In this document: positions 22,801 through 34,622 of the stretch, piece after piece
Layout of the letters: every line of letters starts with the position of its first letter
How positions within the stretch are numbered: the first letter of the stretch is position 1
DNA from: Parascedosporium putredinis
Taxonomy: Eukaryota > Ascomycota > Sordariomycetes > Microascales > Microascaceae
Reading direction: 5' to 3'
Assembly: GCA_949357655.1 (NCBI GenBank)
Contig: CASHTG010000019.1
Span: forward strand, 1,116,001-1,180,000
Length of the DNA stretch: 64,000 bases
Made by a program: the position numbers and the translations under genes
The notes under the pieces: generated by a model
The model's database searches: none
What the model was told of the DNA's origin: nothing
What the model saw: the letters and a program-made list of their open reading frames with translations, nothing else

Positions 22801-25349
22801 CCAAAGCTTTTACGAAAATCGCGTTGCGTCACAGTGGACTGCCGCGGAAGACGAGGAATTGAGGAACTTGGTGACCCAGTATCAATACAACTGGTCTCTC
22901 ATCTCAGATATCCTCGCTCCTCGCTCGTCTTTTGTCTCTGGAGCCGAGAGACGTACCGCATGGGAGTGCTTTGAGAGATGGCTTCAGCTAGAACCCCTCT
23001 CCGCCGACCTCGCCAAGACCCAATACTTCCGCGCCTACAACCACCGCATTGAGAATGCTCAGCGTGTTGTTGCACAACAGCACCAGGCGGCCACCCAGCA
23101 GGCAGCCACCAACGGCCAACCGGCACCAAAACGCCGACAATGTGTACCAGTGAGGGTAGAGAGAAGACACAACAGGAGACATATCAACCTAATTGGCGCC
23201 ATGATGAAGGTTGCCAAGAAGCGGGAAATGACTGCTCAGAAGCAACAAGCGCAAGCCACTATGATCGCGATGCGCAAAGCAAACGAGACCCCCAGCAGCA
23301 ACAACCTCGCGCCCAACCCCCGACCAAAACGCCCAAGGATTACAGCATTATGAGATGGGAGCGTGACCAGGCGCTGGCTGAAAAGATGGCACAATATGCG
23401 CAGCGCCATGAGGCGCAAAAGAGGGTAAGCCACTTTCCAGTCTCTTCCCAGACACCGCCCAATTCTTGTGTCATCTCGTTCACAACTAACCCAAAAACTT
23501 TGATGGAGCAGGCTGCCATGCAAGCGAGACAAAACGCCTCCATGGCTAACGCCGCCGCCGTCGCGGCTGCCGCCACAGGCCAAGTGCCCCAAAACGCGGC
23601 TGCCGCCCAACTCGGCGGCGTCCCTCGTGTCAACCTGCCAAACCAGCTCCGACATGTGATGGGTGCCACTTTGGGGCAACCTTCACTCAATGCGGCCAAC
23701 CCCGCCCTCGCTCGTCAAATGCCTCTCAACGGTGTACCCCAAGCGCAAATCCAGGCCGCCCTTCAGTCACAACAACACAGGATGCCTCTTGCGAACCCCC
23801 AAGAGGCACACGTCATTATGCAGGCTCGCCGCATCTCAGAACAGCAACGCGCAGCCGTGCAGCTCCAGCATCAACAAGGCGGCACGCCCCAACCGCAGGC
23901 ATCTCCTCAGCCACAGGGCCAGCAGCAGGGGCAGCAACCAGCACCGCAGCAACAACAACAGCAACAATCCCAAGTTCAGAGTCAAGCGCAAGTTCAGGCG
24001 CAAGCCCAAGCGCAAGCCCAGGCGCAAGCCCAAGCCCAGGCGCAAGCCCAAGCACAGGCTCAGGCCCAAGCACAGGCTCAGGCCCAGGCCCAGGCAATGG
24101 CACGCGCTAACAGCGGACGGCAGGGCTCTCCTTCTAACGTTAGGAACGGACTCAACAGCCTCAACCAGCAAAACTACTTGGCTAACGCCCAGGCGGTAAT
24201 GGCATCTTTTAACATTGGTGGCGCAAATGGCGTTGCCGCGTTGAACGCTCTCCAGAGCGCGGGCCTTCACCTCCCAACCGGTTCCCCCGCCCGCAAGCCG
24301 CGGCATCAACGCTACCCTTGGCCTTTCAGGCGCAGATCGCGGCACTGGAGGCGCAGTTTCGGCAGAAAAATCCCGGGGCTACTCCAGAACAGATCCAAAA
24401 GCTTGCTCAAGAACACCTTGCTCGGGTGCTTATGGCGCAACGAGCAAGTATGTCGCAACAAGCTATGAATGCGGCTGCTGGTGGCGTCGCACAAGCAGGA
24501 ATCGTTAACGGCTTAGCTGGTGCTAGCCCAGCACAATACGCCGCGATGCTTAGGCAGCAACAGGCTCAGGCTCAAGCCCGGGCTCAAGCTCAAGCTCAAG
24601 CTCAAGCCCAAGCACAGGCACAAGCACAGGTTCAAGCCCAGCAAGTTCAGGTCCAAGCCCAAGCCCAGGCTCAAGTTCAAGCCCAGGTCCAGGCCCAGGC
24701 CCAGGCTCAGGCCAAGGCACAGGCGCAAGCTCAAGCTCAAGCAAAGGCACAGGCGCAGGCACAGGCGCAAGCACAGGCTAAGAATCAGATGCAGCAAGCG
24801 CAGGCACAGGCGCAGCAGGCGCAAAAGGCACAGGCACAGCAAGCACAGGGTCAAGGGCAGGTCCAGCCCAAGGCTCAAGGCCAAGCTCAAGGCCAAGCTC
24901 AAACCCAAGCTCAAGCTCAGGCTCAAGCGCAGGCTCAAGCTCAAGCTCAGGCGCAAGCTCAGGCTCAGGCGCAAGCTCAGGCTAAGGCGCAAGCTCACGC
25001 CCATGCCCACGCCCACGCCCAGGCTCAAGCGCTTGCCAAGGCCAAGGCTCACGCTCAAGCTCAAGCTCAAGCTCAAGCTCAAGCTCAAGCCCAGGCCCAG
25101 ACTCAGGCCCAAGCTCAGGTTCAAGCTCAAGTTCAAGCTCAAGCGCTTGCCCAAGCTCAGGCCCAGGCTAAGGCGCAACAGAAACAGCAACAAGCTCCGC
25201 CAGCCACGCCAGCGCAGCCATCACCACAGGTTCAACCAGCCCAGCAGCCTCAATCAGCACATAGTACGCCTCAGCCGTCTGCGGCGACCCCAACCCTAGC
25301 AACACAGCAGCAGAGGACACCGAGCGGAAGTGCTACACCTGGACAGTGA
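19795..25349 (+). CDS. EAF1: Chromatin modification protein Vid21/Eaf1, NuA4 scaffold
   Basis: About 1750 aa. Eaf1 is the platform subunit of the NuA4 histone H4/H2A acetyltransferase. Exons: 19795-19855 (MTEVGPADRSRLLRSK), 19934-20095 (RKRKFTQFF), 20226-23424 and 23512-25349; intron 3 has a CTAAC branch site. A Pro/Thr/Ala-rich low-complexity stretch (20300-21850) is followed by the HSA domain (VLLQEMKWMRTDFREERKWK, ~22070-22200), then the SANT/Myb domain (SQWTAAEDEELRNLV, RRTAWECFERWLQL, ~22820-23010), then a Gln/Ala-rich tail with two QA repeat blocks. At least seven frame breaks (~20000, ~20770, ~21140, ~21870, ~22370, ~22660, ~23150, ~24300) step the frame the same way, as single lost bases would. 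The exon 1-2 junction also needs one base. Confidence 0.92.
23990..24096 (+). repeat. Gln-Ala dipeptide coding repeat, block 1
   Basis: About 35 residues of alternating Gln and Ala in Vid21, just after a poly-Gln run (23937-23967). Units mix CAA/CAG with GCC/GCG/GCT/GCA. Confidence 0.9.
24556..25180 (+). repeat. Gln-Ala dipeptide coding repeat, block 2
   Basis: About 208 residues, mostly (QA)n with Val, Lys and His-Ala variants and a short QMQQAQ interruption. It is open in most other frames too, giving spurious Arg/Lys/Leu and Leu-Ser frames on both strands. The true frame is set by continuity with ALEAQFRQKNPGATPEQIQK upstream. Confidence 0.9.
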
Positions 25350-26396
25350 GGTGTTTTACAAGTCATCTAGAGGAGGAGTATTTTATCTCAGCGATTCACC
25401 TTGGTTCTTATTACACTGGGCAAGCGTGGATTGGAAGCAACGGGGTTGTTTTTTTCTTGTCAAAATAGACGGGAACTGGTCCTTCGGTTCGGAGCATCCG
25501 TTATTCATGGGCAAAGGGGTATTTTTCCAAAGGGGTGAACATTTCTTGATAGAACAAGATCCCTAGCTTTTCGCGTCCGTTTCATAGCCTCTTTCTTCCT
25601 TGCTCTCTTCTAGATTAGCCCAAACCGAGGGCTCTTTGCTATTATAATTAAACACTGGCGGAATACAACCACTTCTGCCCTTCTCTTCTCTCCAAACGAC
25701 TATTTACCCTCCCCAATGAACCTCGCATATGTATACGTTCGCAGGCTGAAGATGGTGGAGGATTTGTCCACCTTGATAAGATATGTCTAATGCCGAAATT
25801 GGCAGGCAGATCGAAACGATTTGTCAATATGCTGACTAAAGAATTCATGTTCGCGGCTGACGACGCAGGTCTTGGCCTGGCCTTGTGCAAATGAAGGAAC
25901 GGCTAGGCTCAGATTATGGAATACAACAGGGAGCTTGGACAGAAACCAAGCCTAATGTACCGCTCCACCAAAAGGGTATGACGCAGTACCGCCGCGTCGC
26001 GATAAGGAAACTTGTTCGAATCCTGGGATCCATCTCGAGTCTATAGCCAACCCTTCGCCCACAACCAATCTCCCGACGGTCAAAATAGTCCCATCCCGGC
26101 TGAGAGAAAGGTCCAGCACAGGGCAAACCAACCTTTTTCTCTTTTTCTTTCTTTCCCGGCTGGTGGAGGAACTTCTCGTCGCCTCCTCTTGCCACATCCG
26201 CCAAGCTCCCGCAGCATTTGTGTCTTTCCCGTTGCCGGGCATATCTGCACCCGCAAGTTCATGTGTCCCTCAGCAGCCACCATCCGCGCTCGCTTGAGCC
26301 TCACCATCGGACCCTTTCCACGCAGTATACCCTAAATATTCTTCCTTTTGACCCAGGAACACACACACGAACAACACCCACCGGTCTCCGCGCGCG
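25350..26396. other. Intergenic Vid21 / NHX (~1.05 kb)
   Basis: Vid21 3' flank and NHX promoter. No gene recognised. A GTTCGAATCC match at 26011 was examined as a tRNA B box and rejected. Confidence 0.5.
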
Positions 26397-28842
26397 ATGG
26401 CCTCGCGTCTTGCTGAAGCCGGATGGCAGCTTTTGAGTAGGTGACGCCTTCTTCTTCTCGTGTCCCCCTCGTGGCCCTTGCCCCTGTCCCTCCTCCCCCA
26501 CCACCATTTCAGGCCTTTTCGAGGAGGAATTATGTTCACTAACGCTCGAGCTTTCTCTCACTTTAGGTCGGCAACTCGATGATGATTCTGACCCTGGTGG
26601 TACGACGCTTCCCAATGCTTATATCTACGCGAAACATCCCGCTTCCCCTTTCATTGTGACCGATCTCGGCGATGCGGCGCCAGGGGAGGAGGAGGAAGAG
26701 GAGCGAATGGAGATGGACGTTGAGGGCTAGGAATCATTTTGAACTAATCGTGGGGTTCTTTTTAGGCGGCGACGTCGCTCAAAGCGAGATCCCATCGTCA
26801 TGGGCCATCTTAATCTCCATCTGCCTGCTCATCACGGCGCTCCTGACGAGTTATCTCCTCCAGCAGAAGAAGATTCAAGCTGTACACGAGACCGTCATAT
26901 CTATTTTTGCAGGTTTGTGCTACCCCTTTCCATATCAAGTCGGCAATCGGTTTGGAGCACGTTCGGGACTTCCCACCGAAGAGCGGCAACAACGCGGCTG
27001 ACTTGCGTTTAGGAATGGTTGTTGGTATCATCCTCCTCATCACCCCCGGAGACTCGATCCGAAACCTCATCAAATTCAATCCCGGGATCTTCTTTAACCT
27101 GCTTCTTCCCCGATCATTCTCTCTTCCGGCTATGAACTACACCAGGCCAACTTCTTCCAGAATATCGGCGTTATCCTCACCTTCGCCTTTGCCGGTACTT
27201 TTCTTTCGGCTATCGTCATCGGGTTTCTCATCTGGTTCTTCTCGCTCTTCCCCGGAACCATGGATTTGAGCCTCGTGGATGCCATCTCCGTCGGAGCCAC
27301 CCTCTCGGCCACCGACCCTGTAACGATTCTGGCCATATTTAATTCGTACAAGGTGGACCCTAAACTCTACACCATCATTTTTGGGAGTCGATCTTGAACG
27401 ATGCTATCGCCATCGTCATCTTCGAGACGGCACAGCGATACAAGCATGGAGCCGGGCCCGACATGGGATTTTTGAGCTTCTTGGAGGGCTCGGGCATCTT
27501 CTTGCTCGTGTTCTTTGGAAGTATGATGATCGGCGTGCTTGCGGGGTTGGCACGGCGTTGCTCCTAAAGTTTACGTACATTCGACGATACCCCAAGATTG
27601 AGAGCTGCCTCGTTGTTCTCTTTGCGTATGCCACCTACTTTTCTCCAACGGTGTGCATATGTCGGGTTAGTTCACCTACCATCCCAGCGGGCCAGTCCGT
27701 TTGAGCTAACAAAGTTTAGGTATCGTGTCACTTCTATTCTGCGGCATCACCATGAAGCACTACGCTTACTTCAACATGTCTCGCCGCACGCAACTGACTA
27801 CCAAGTACCTTTTCCAGGTTCTGGCGCAACTGTCAGAAAATTTTATCTTCATTTACCTCGGACTCTCGCTATTCACGGATAACACCCTCGTCTTCCAACC
27901 TCCGCTCATCATCGTGACCGTTTTGGCGGTCTGCGCTGCTCGCTGGGTGGCCGTATTCCCGCTCTCGAAAGCAATCAATTTTGTCATCCGCCATAGGGCT
28001 AGGCGCCGCGGTGTCGAGGTTGCCGATGAACTTCCCTACAGCTACCAAGCTATGCTGTTCTGGGCAGGCCTTCGCGGTGCTGTGGGTGTAGCCTTGGCGG
28101 CTCTCCTAGCAGGCGATGCGAACTCGGCTGCTCTACGCGCCACGGTCCTGCTTGTCGTGGTACTCACGGTCATCATCTTTGGCGGCACGACGGCCCGCAT
28201 GCTCGAAATTCTGGGTATTCGGACCGGTGTAGTCGAGGAGGCGGACAGCGATGATGAGTTTGACATCGAGTCCTTTGGAGGCTACAAGCCGGGTGGTTTC
28301 GCCGGAAGGCGTAATGGTGGGGTTGCGCTAGGTCGCCTAGGGCATTCTCGTGACCGTGGCCGCAGCAGTCATTTCTCATCGGGACATGCGGTCTCACCCA
28401 ATACCAGCACCGGCCCACGGTTGAGTCGGAAGAACTCGGCACGCGGCGATGAGGCAGAGAGACCTGATCTTTGGCGGGCAGCAGGAGCCCTACAGAATCG
28501 GACATTGGAAGCGACATTGATACCTCGGACCTCCCGCCATCGGTACGGAGATCGCCTCGGCCCCGGGGAAGCCCTATGCTCGGCGAAGAAAGCGAGAACG
28601 CATTCCGCCGTTCCTCGCCCGCGACCGATTCTCCAGCTGGTGGTGGTGGTGCAGCAGCTAGCGCGAGAAAGGCCTTCCGGCAGCTGCTTTCGGCGGACGA
28701 CCCGAGCGTGTTCTTCCGGCAGCTAGACGAGGACTTTATCAAGCCTACGTTGCTTCTTGACGGTGCAGGTGGCCGGGGAGGTAACGGCCATGGGTCGAGC
28801 GGTGGAGATGGTCACGGAGCTGGTGGGCCGAGCGGGCAATGA
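26397..28842 (+). CDS. NHX1: NHX-type Na+/H+ (K+/H+) exchanger, endosomal or vacuolar
   Basis: About 680 aa CPA1-family antiporter exchanging lumenal H+ for cytosolic Na+/K+. Exons: 26397-26436, 26567 to ~26725, 26766-26912, 27013-27665 and 27720-28842. Motifs: LLQQKKIQAVHETVISIFAG (first helices), the drug-binding-like FFNLLLPP, ISVGATLSATDPVTILAIF, the ND ion-binding motif in ESILNDAIAIVIFETAQ, LSENFIFIYLGLSLF, and MLFWAGLRGAVGVALA in the last transport helix. An Arg/Ser/Gly-rich cytosolic tail carries VFFRQLDEDFIKPTLLLDG. Frame breaks at ~27110 (CCCC), ~27383 (GGG), ~27550, 27640-27643 (TTTT) and ~28480 each fit one lost base. The exon 2-3 junction (near 26725) is uncertain. Confidence 0.92.
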
Positions 28843-30031
28843 TGGTATGAATAACTTCGGACGGACATTACAGGTCATAAGATGGGGTATGGTTAGTTGA
28901 TGGGGCCGGCCTTGTCACGATTTGAGTTCATTTCTCTGCGCTATCGGTATTTCCCACTAGGCTTCCTAGGCACAGGAGCCTCTGTCGCATTTGCGTATTT
29001 GTATCTGTATGCTTAGATGAATTCAAGAAAACAAGGATGCCATTACATCTCTCGGCATCTTCCCAGAGAGCGTAGTATAAGTTGCGCAGTGGCTTGTAAG
29101 AGCGGAAACGACGCCCGGCGAAACCTAGGCCCGATGGTCTCGCCGGTCGTTCACACAGGTCCAAGCTCGTGTAACTCGCAACACATGTGGGAGACCAAGT
29201 CGGGCCGCGTTCGTCTGCGATATCGCAACGATGTCCTCCCCTCGTGTAAATGTCGAGCGGTGCCTCAAGCAGCGCAGTCACGGAGATATTTTCTTATTTT
29301 CCCTTTTCCTTTTTTTTGGTCCTTTCTTTTTCTTCTTTCTTGCCTTGCTTCTCCTCCAGGAACCCCTATCGCTCTCTTATCGAGGGACAATCTATTCCCT
29401 CTCTCAAGTTTAGAGCTACACGAGATTCCATATTTCCCAAAAGGAAATCTCGCGGGAAAGAGCGAATAGGTGGGTGTATACAGTGCTGTTTATTTCGTCT
29501 CGCACATGGGCGAGCGTGCTGCTCTCCTGGCCCACTTGCCCAGCATCAGCAGCAGCAACAGCAGTAGCAGTAAGTACTAAGGGGACATGCACTCAGGACC
29601 GATCCCGCAAAGGCAAGAAGGGCAGCTGGTTTCTCTCTGCTGCATCTACCTTTTATCTTCCTCCGCGCTTCATCTTGCCGTTTCTCTCTAGGTTTGGGGA
29701 GGTTTTTTGTTTCTTTTTTCTTTTTGGCCTGTTGGGTCCTTGCTGCCCTTCCTCTTGGTGCTTTTTATCTTCGTCAGAAAGAAAGGCGAGAGCTGATTTC
29801 CGAAGATACCCTCGAGCGGAAAGTGGAGAAGACTGCCGCATGCGTCGTCCCCATTGGCATCCCCGGCGATCATTTCTAAGGAGAATGGTGCCGTTCGTTC
29901 TTGACCATTAGTCCCATTCATTGATTTAATCGTGCCTCTTCCAGACAGTTATTTCAGTCAATCTTTTTGACTCCGTCTCCTTGTGCGGGATAATTGTGGG
30001 AAAGCTCAACCGGTCCTATCAAACCCACACA
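28843..30031. other. Intergenic NHX / sugar transporter (~1.2 kb)
   Basis: No gene recognised. T/C-rich tracts at 29285-29350 and 29690-29760 probably belong to the transporter promoter or leader. Short frames lack features. Confidence 0.5.
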
Positions 30032-31769
30032 ATGACGGCCGGCCAAGGCGAGACCGAGCCGCTCCTGGCACCCCGGCCGCAACCCAGCGATGCCGCCGAG
30101 GAAGAGTTAGCGAAATCTCTTGTTGTCGCCAAACCACGCAGCGCATGGCATCTCGTACTTCTCGCTATCGGGATCGGTGGCCTGCAGGTTGCATGGTCGG
30201 TGGACATGTCGAGCGGGTCGCCTTACCTCTTGTCGCTGGGGATGAGCAAGGTTTTGCTCGGTTTCGTACGGCTAGCGGGCCCCGTTATGGGGATCGTGGT
30301 GCAGCCGTACGTGGGAATGTTGAGCGACAAGTCCCGGTTCACCTGGGGACGGCGGCGGCCGTTCATCGTTGCGGGGACGATATGGTCGATTACGTCCATC
30401 ATGTTCCTCGCTTGGGTGAGCGAGATTGTGACAGCAGTAGTCGGGGGACAGCAGGGCAATTCTGGTCAGGGCGTTGGCATTCGCAGCAGTCTACTCGCTC
30501 GAGCTCGGTCTCAACATCATCGAACCTACCCTCCGAGCACTCATTGTCGACACGGCGCCGGACCAGCAGGAGGCGGCCAACGGCATGGCGTCCCGAGGCA
30601 TCGCGGTGGGAAACATTGTGGGATTCCTCGCAGGCAGCGTGGACTTGATGGAGTGGCTACCGCCGTGGCTGGGCAACACGCAGTTCCGGGTCCTCTGCGC
30701 ATTTGCGAGCCTGATCCTCGCCGCGACAATCCTGACTACCGTCTTGTGCATTCACGAGTCGCCCGGAGGCGCTTCTGCCAAGACTGCCGGCGGCACCGAG
30801 GAAGGGGAGATTTTTCCTCGCGGCCCTCACGGGAGCAGCGACGGCGGGCATGCCCCTCAAGTCATCGGTCTTGGGGGATACCTCTCCGAGACGGCCAACG
30901 TGGTGGCGGGGTTATCGGAGCAGATACGCAAGCTCTGCGCGGTGCAGTTGTTTGCGTGCTTCGCCTTTACCCGGTGCTCTTCTACGCGTCAATGTACGTT
31001 GCGGAAATCTACGTCGAGCCGTTTCTGGAGAAGAACCCGCACATGAGCCCTAAAGAGCTCGATCGGTTATACGAGCAGGGCACCCAGAAAGGGTCCGCAG
31101 CGCTGTTCGTATCCTCCATAGTCATGCTCGTGACCACTGTGCTATTCCCCTGCTCGTGGAGCCCACGTACGACTCGCAAGAGGTTGCGCGGAACCCTCCA
31201 GGTGGCGTGGGTGGATTCCATTCCCAGGCCTCACATTGAAGCGAGCCTGGATCGCGTCCTTGATGCTTCTATCGGGGATCCTCTGCCTAGCGCCGTTTGT
31301 GAAGACAGCCGAGGTCGCTTCGTATCTTGTAGCCTCGCTAGGATACACGTGGGCCATTTTTGCATGGGCGCCCTTTGCCATCATCGGGGCGGACCGGCGA
31401 GAAGCGGAAATGGCGGCCCGCCTCGCGGCCTCGGAGCGCCCCTTGCTCTCCGGGGATGGGGACGGAAGCGGACAGGGCGGTCGCAGGCGCCTCCGTAGGC
31501 GGCTCCGAGGAAGTGACGCCGAGCGCGCTCACCCTGCAGCGGTGTGCGGGTCGGACGAGCAGGACCGTGCAGGGGCAATCTTGGGCATCCATAACATGGC
31601 AATGTGCACGGCGCAGCTCGCATCGACAGGAGTGGCCCTCATCGTGTTTGGCATCTGGCAGCAGCCTCGCGGGACGCCCAGGGATCACAGCTTGGGAATT
31701 ATTTTGGGGGTCTCGGGTGTTGCCGGTCTGGTGTCAGTCTGGGTGGCCCGGGGATTCGCGGCAGGGTAG
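30032..31769 (+). CDS. MFS sucrose/alpha-glucoside transporter (Sut1-like, GPH family)
   Basis: About 580 aa, no intron seen. The plasma-membrane proton-coupled glycoside symporter family fits: GIGGLQVAWSVDMSSGSPYL in helix 1, PVMGIVVQPYVGMLSDKSR, and the signature WGRRRPFIVAG between helices 2 and 3. These are followed by AAVYSLELGLNIIEPTLRAL, NGMASRGIAVGN and a C-terminal GIHNMAMCTAQL..GVALIVFGIW pair of helices, totalling about 12 segments. The ATG at 30032 has a CACACA context and gives an N-terminal MTAGQGETEPLL acidic leader; an in-frame GTG/ATG upstream is less plausible. Frame breaks near 30465-30475, 30965-30975, ~31150-31230 and ~31560 are ascribed to lost bases. The substrate (sucrose, maltose or another alpha-glucoside) cannot be told from sequence. 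Confidence 0.85.
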
Positions 31770-33679
31770 AGCCAACGGTGACTAGCGATGTATGAATTCA
31801 TGTATACACTATCTTTTTACTTCTAACGCGTTCAATTTCTAAGCTCTTGCTTGACTTCTCTTCAGCGGTAGATTTTTTTCTTGTTCAAAAAGGAGGGGCA
31901 TTTTCTTGTTCCTTGAGAACAAAAATCTGTGATCCCGGGCTTCCCGCCTCCTAGTCGCTTCCTCCCAGCCTTTGTCCCTCCGTTCGCGAGCTGACACGTA
32001 GGAGGACTTACGAGCATGAGCATGTATGACGCATTAAACGGAGATAGGTGAGCCTTTACACAGGAAGCACAGGGTTCGTCATGGGATCAACTCAATAATC
32101 GGCTGGTGTTCCCGGGGAGGCGCTGGACATACTCAAATTCCTCTATTCACGCTCCGCACACGACGCCGATCCCTCCGAACTAGCGCGGACACCTCGCCTT
32201 ACTGCTCCTGCCTACATAGCTCGCTGCAATAATCTACTCGTCAAGCTTGTTCCTCCCTACCCGGTTTCTCGGTCGATAAGCTCTGGCTCGAATCGATTCC
32301 GTAAAGTAGCTGTGATATCGGCCTGGACGCAAGGGAAGCGGGGATCTATTTTCCCCAGCGAGCGCCAATCCTGGCCTGTTTCGGCTGTTGTTGGGCTACC
32401 CCGAAACGAAGGAATTCCGCCCGTTCCTCTCACGTCACGAGTAGCACGGAGGCGCCAGGCATGATGAAAGGGACGAAACAGGGCGACGGGTGCCCACCGA
32501 ACCCCATCAATGGAACCCCATGGCAGAATAATTCCCCAGTCAGCCTTGACGCTGTATATTGCCCGGCATAGTTTGTGTGGGGGCCGCAACCTGGTTGGGG
32601 AAAGCGGAAAGCTCGACATTGGACAGACATTAAAGCCAGGGGAGAAAAGGAGACGGACCCCAATTAATGGGTTCGAGGGGGCGACTCGTTCGCTGGCTGG
32701 CCACCCGTTACAGGCTAATTAATATCGGGGACTCTGGCTTTTTGTTCCTGCGCACTTCGATTGCATTGCCCGCGCATTTAGCTTTTTCATCTTTCCATCT
32801 TACCCCAACTCTTGGCCCATAATTGTCGATGGTTCAGACAGATGAAGGGCCTCTACCCCCAATAACCTTGCCATTGTCACCCCCGCTCCGACTGTGACCT
32901 CGCGGGAGCCAAGGGGGAATTATACAACGCGCAGCCTGCCATTGAACGGAACACGGCACCGGTCGAAGAATAAGAAAGAGAGAGTGATGTGCGCCTGGCT
33001 CAAAGAATCCAAGTTTCAGTAGTGATGAGATCTGCTAGCAGAGAAGTCAGCCAGCAGGGCAGCGCGCGGCGGTGGTCGTGATGGGGGTGGTGGTGGCTCT
33101 TCCGGCCCGCAATGCTAATTTGCGTATATTGCTTCGTGACCCCGTCTGCCGCGCGCGCTGGAGATGCGATGAATGATGGGGTCTTGCTCGCAGTCACTTG
33201 AGCCGTCCCGGGACTCTGCAAATTAATTTTCCCTCTTCTTCGACGGCGGTGGCTTCTACGTCTTCTATTCCCCCTTCCCCACCCTCCCTGTTCCCTTTCC
33301 CGATACCAACGCGTGCGCCTACCCCAGGTGGGAATTCCCTTGTTAGTGTGTCCTGGCGGTATAGGTATCCATGGATATACATTTTTATATATTGGATTAG
33401 TGGGAAGTGGGCCGTAGCGAGCCTCTTGGACGGGGACTTATATAGCTCGTCTGTTCTCCTGATCCCGGCCTGGAGAAGGGGAGGGGCCTTCCTCCCCTTT
33501 TGCTTCCTCTTCTTCTCATGTATATATAGATACATATATATATATCGGTGCAGCCCCATTTCCAGGTTTTCTCCTTTTGTACCTTTCTCTTTCTCTCTCT
33601 CTTCCTCTTCTCGTCCTCGTCACCTCTTTTTCCTTCTCGGTTCCGTGCATCTTTTTGCTTTATCCTCTCCCCCTTCGCC
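31770..33679. other. Intergenic transporter / GH131 (~1.9 kb)
   Basis: Transporter 3' flank and a long upstream region of the GH131 gene. No gene recognised; frames at 32257-32619 (-) and 32430-32663 (-) have no domain. Confidence 0.5.
33521..33612 (+). promoter_or_regulatory. Putative core promoter of the GH131 gene
   Basis: A TA-rich segment (TATATATAGATACATATA... 33521-33545) is followed by a C/T-rich tract (33568-33612) and the ATG at 33680. TATA plus pyrimidine tract is typical of strongly expressed filamentous-fungal genes. This is inference from base composition and spacing. Confidence 0.5.
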
Positions 33680-34622
33680 ATGAAGTTCTCCCCTTCGGCC
33701 CTCCTGGCCCTGGCGCCAGCCCTCGCCAACGCCGCCGTGATCTGGGACGGCCGATTCAACGATATGACGTCGTCGGCCGACCTGGACAAGTGGTCGTGGT
33801 CCAGCCAAGTGGGCGCGTACCAGTGGTATATCAAGGGCAGCAGCGCCACCTCGTCGTACATTAGCCTATCCGCGGACAACAAGAACCCGGCGGACACGGC
33901 GTCCAAGCAGGGCGCCAAGTTCACGCTCGACGGCACGGCGTTTTGGAACGGGCAGACGATGCGCCGCACGGAGCTGATCCCGCAGACCACGGCGGGCATC
34001 AACAAGGGCAAGGTGTTTTACCACTTCTCCATGATGCGCAAGGCGCAGAACGCGCCCAGCGTCAACAAGGAGCACCAGATTTGCTTCTTCGAGAGCCATT
34101 TTACCGAGATGAAGTACGGCTGGATCTCGGGCGAGCAGGGCACCGAGAACCCCAACTTGCAGTTTATGGTGTCGCAGAACAGCAAGTGGAAGACGGAGTG
34201 GGCTCCTGATGTGTGGCACAACATTGCCTATGAAATCGTGAGTTGACCCGAACAGGATGGTCCCCTTTCTTTTTCTTTTTTTTGTTTTACAAGTATTTCC
34301 CAACTTTGAGTGGAAGAACACCTGGTGGTCTAAAAGACTTTCCACCTCCTGAGACGTTGGGGGACTGTGGCTAACTCTCCTCGGCATCTAGGACTTTGGT
34401 GCCAACACCGTTGGTTTCTGGCACTCGGAGGGCGCCGACCCTCTCGAGCAAAAGGTCGCCCCTGTTTCGGCTTCTACCTCCTCCAACGGCGCTGACTGGC
34501 ATCTCGGTGTCCTTGAGCTGCCTCGCGACGGCTACCCTCACGAGAACGAGGACTTTTACTTCTCCGGTGTTTACATCGAGGATGGTACGATTACCACCGA
34601 CGTCGCCGGTCCCGGTAAGTAA
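33680..34622 (+). CDS. Secreted glycoside hydrolase family 131 beta-glucanase
   Basis: 262 aa, exons 33680-34237 and 34392-34622 (GTGAGT...CTAG, in phase), with no frame break. An 18-residue signal peptide (MKFSPSALLALAPALANA) is followed directly by the GH131 fold: VIWDGRFND, DLDKWSWSSQVGAYQWY, NGQTMRRTELIPQTT, GKVFYHFSMM, EHQICFFESHFTEMKYGWI, and DFGANTVGFWHSEGADPLE after the intron. GH131 enzymes act on beta-1,3/1,6- and beta-1,4-glucans of plant or fungal walls. No CBM1 follows. The stop at 34620-34622 coincides with a GTAAGT donor at 34615, so a further intron and a short alternative C terminus (to ~34731) are possible. Convergent with the small secreted protein gene. Confidence 0.92.

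Noticed and set aside
23836..24345. Leu/Gly-rich minus-strand frame
   Set aside because: It is a shadow of the Gln-Ala repeat in Vid21.
24556..25180. CRISPR-like or satellite array
   Set aside because: The period is 6 bp with varied codons and encodes a continuous protein tract in the Vid21 frame.
25950..26030. Possible tRNA because of GTTCGAATCC
   Set aside because: The T-arm stem does not pair and no acceptor stem or A box is found upstream.
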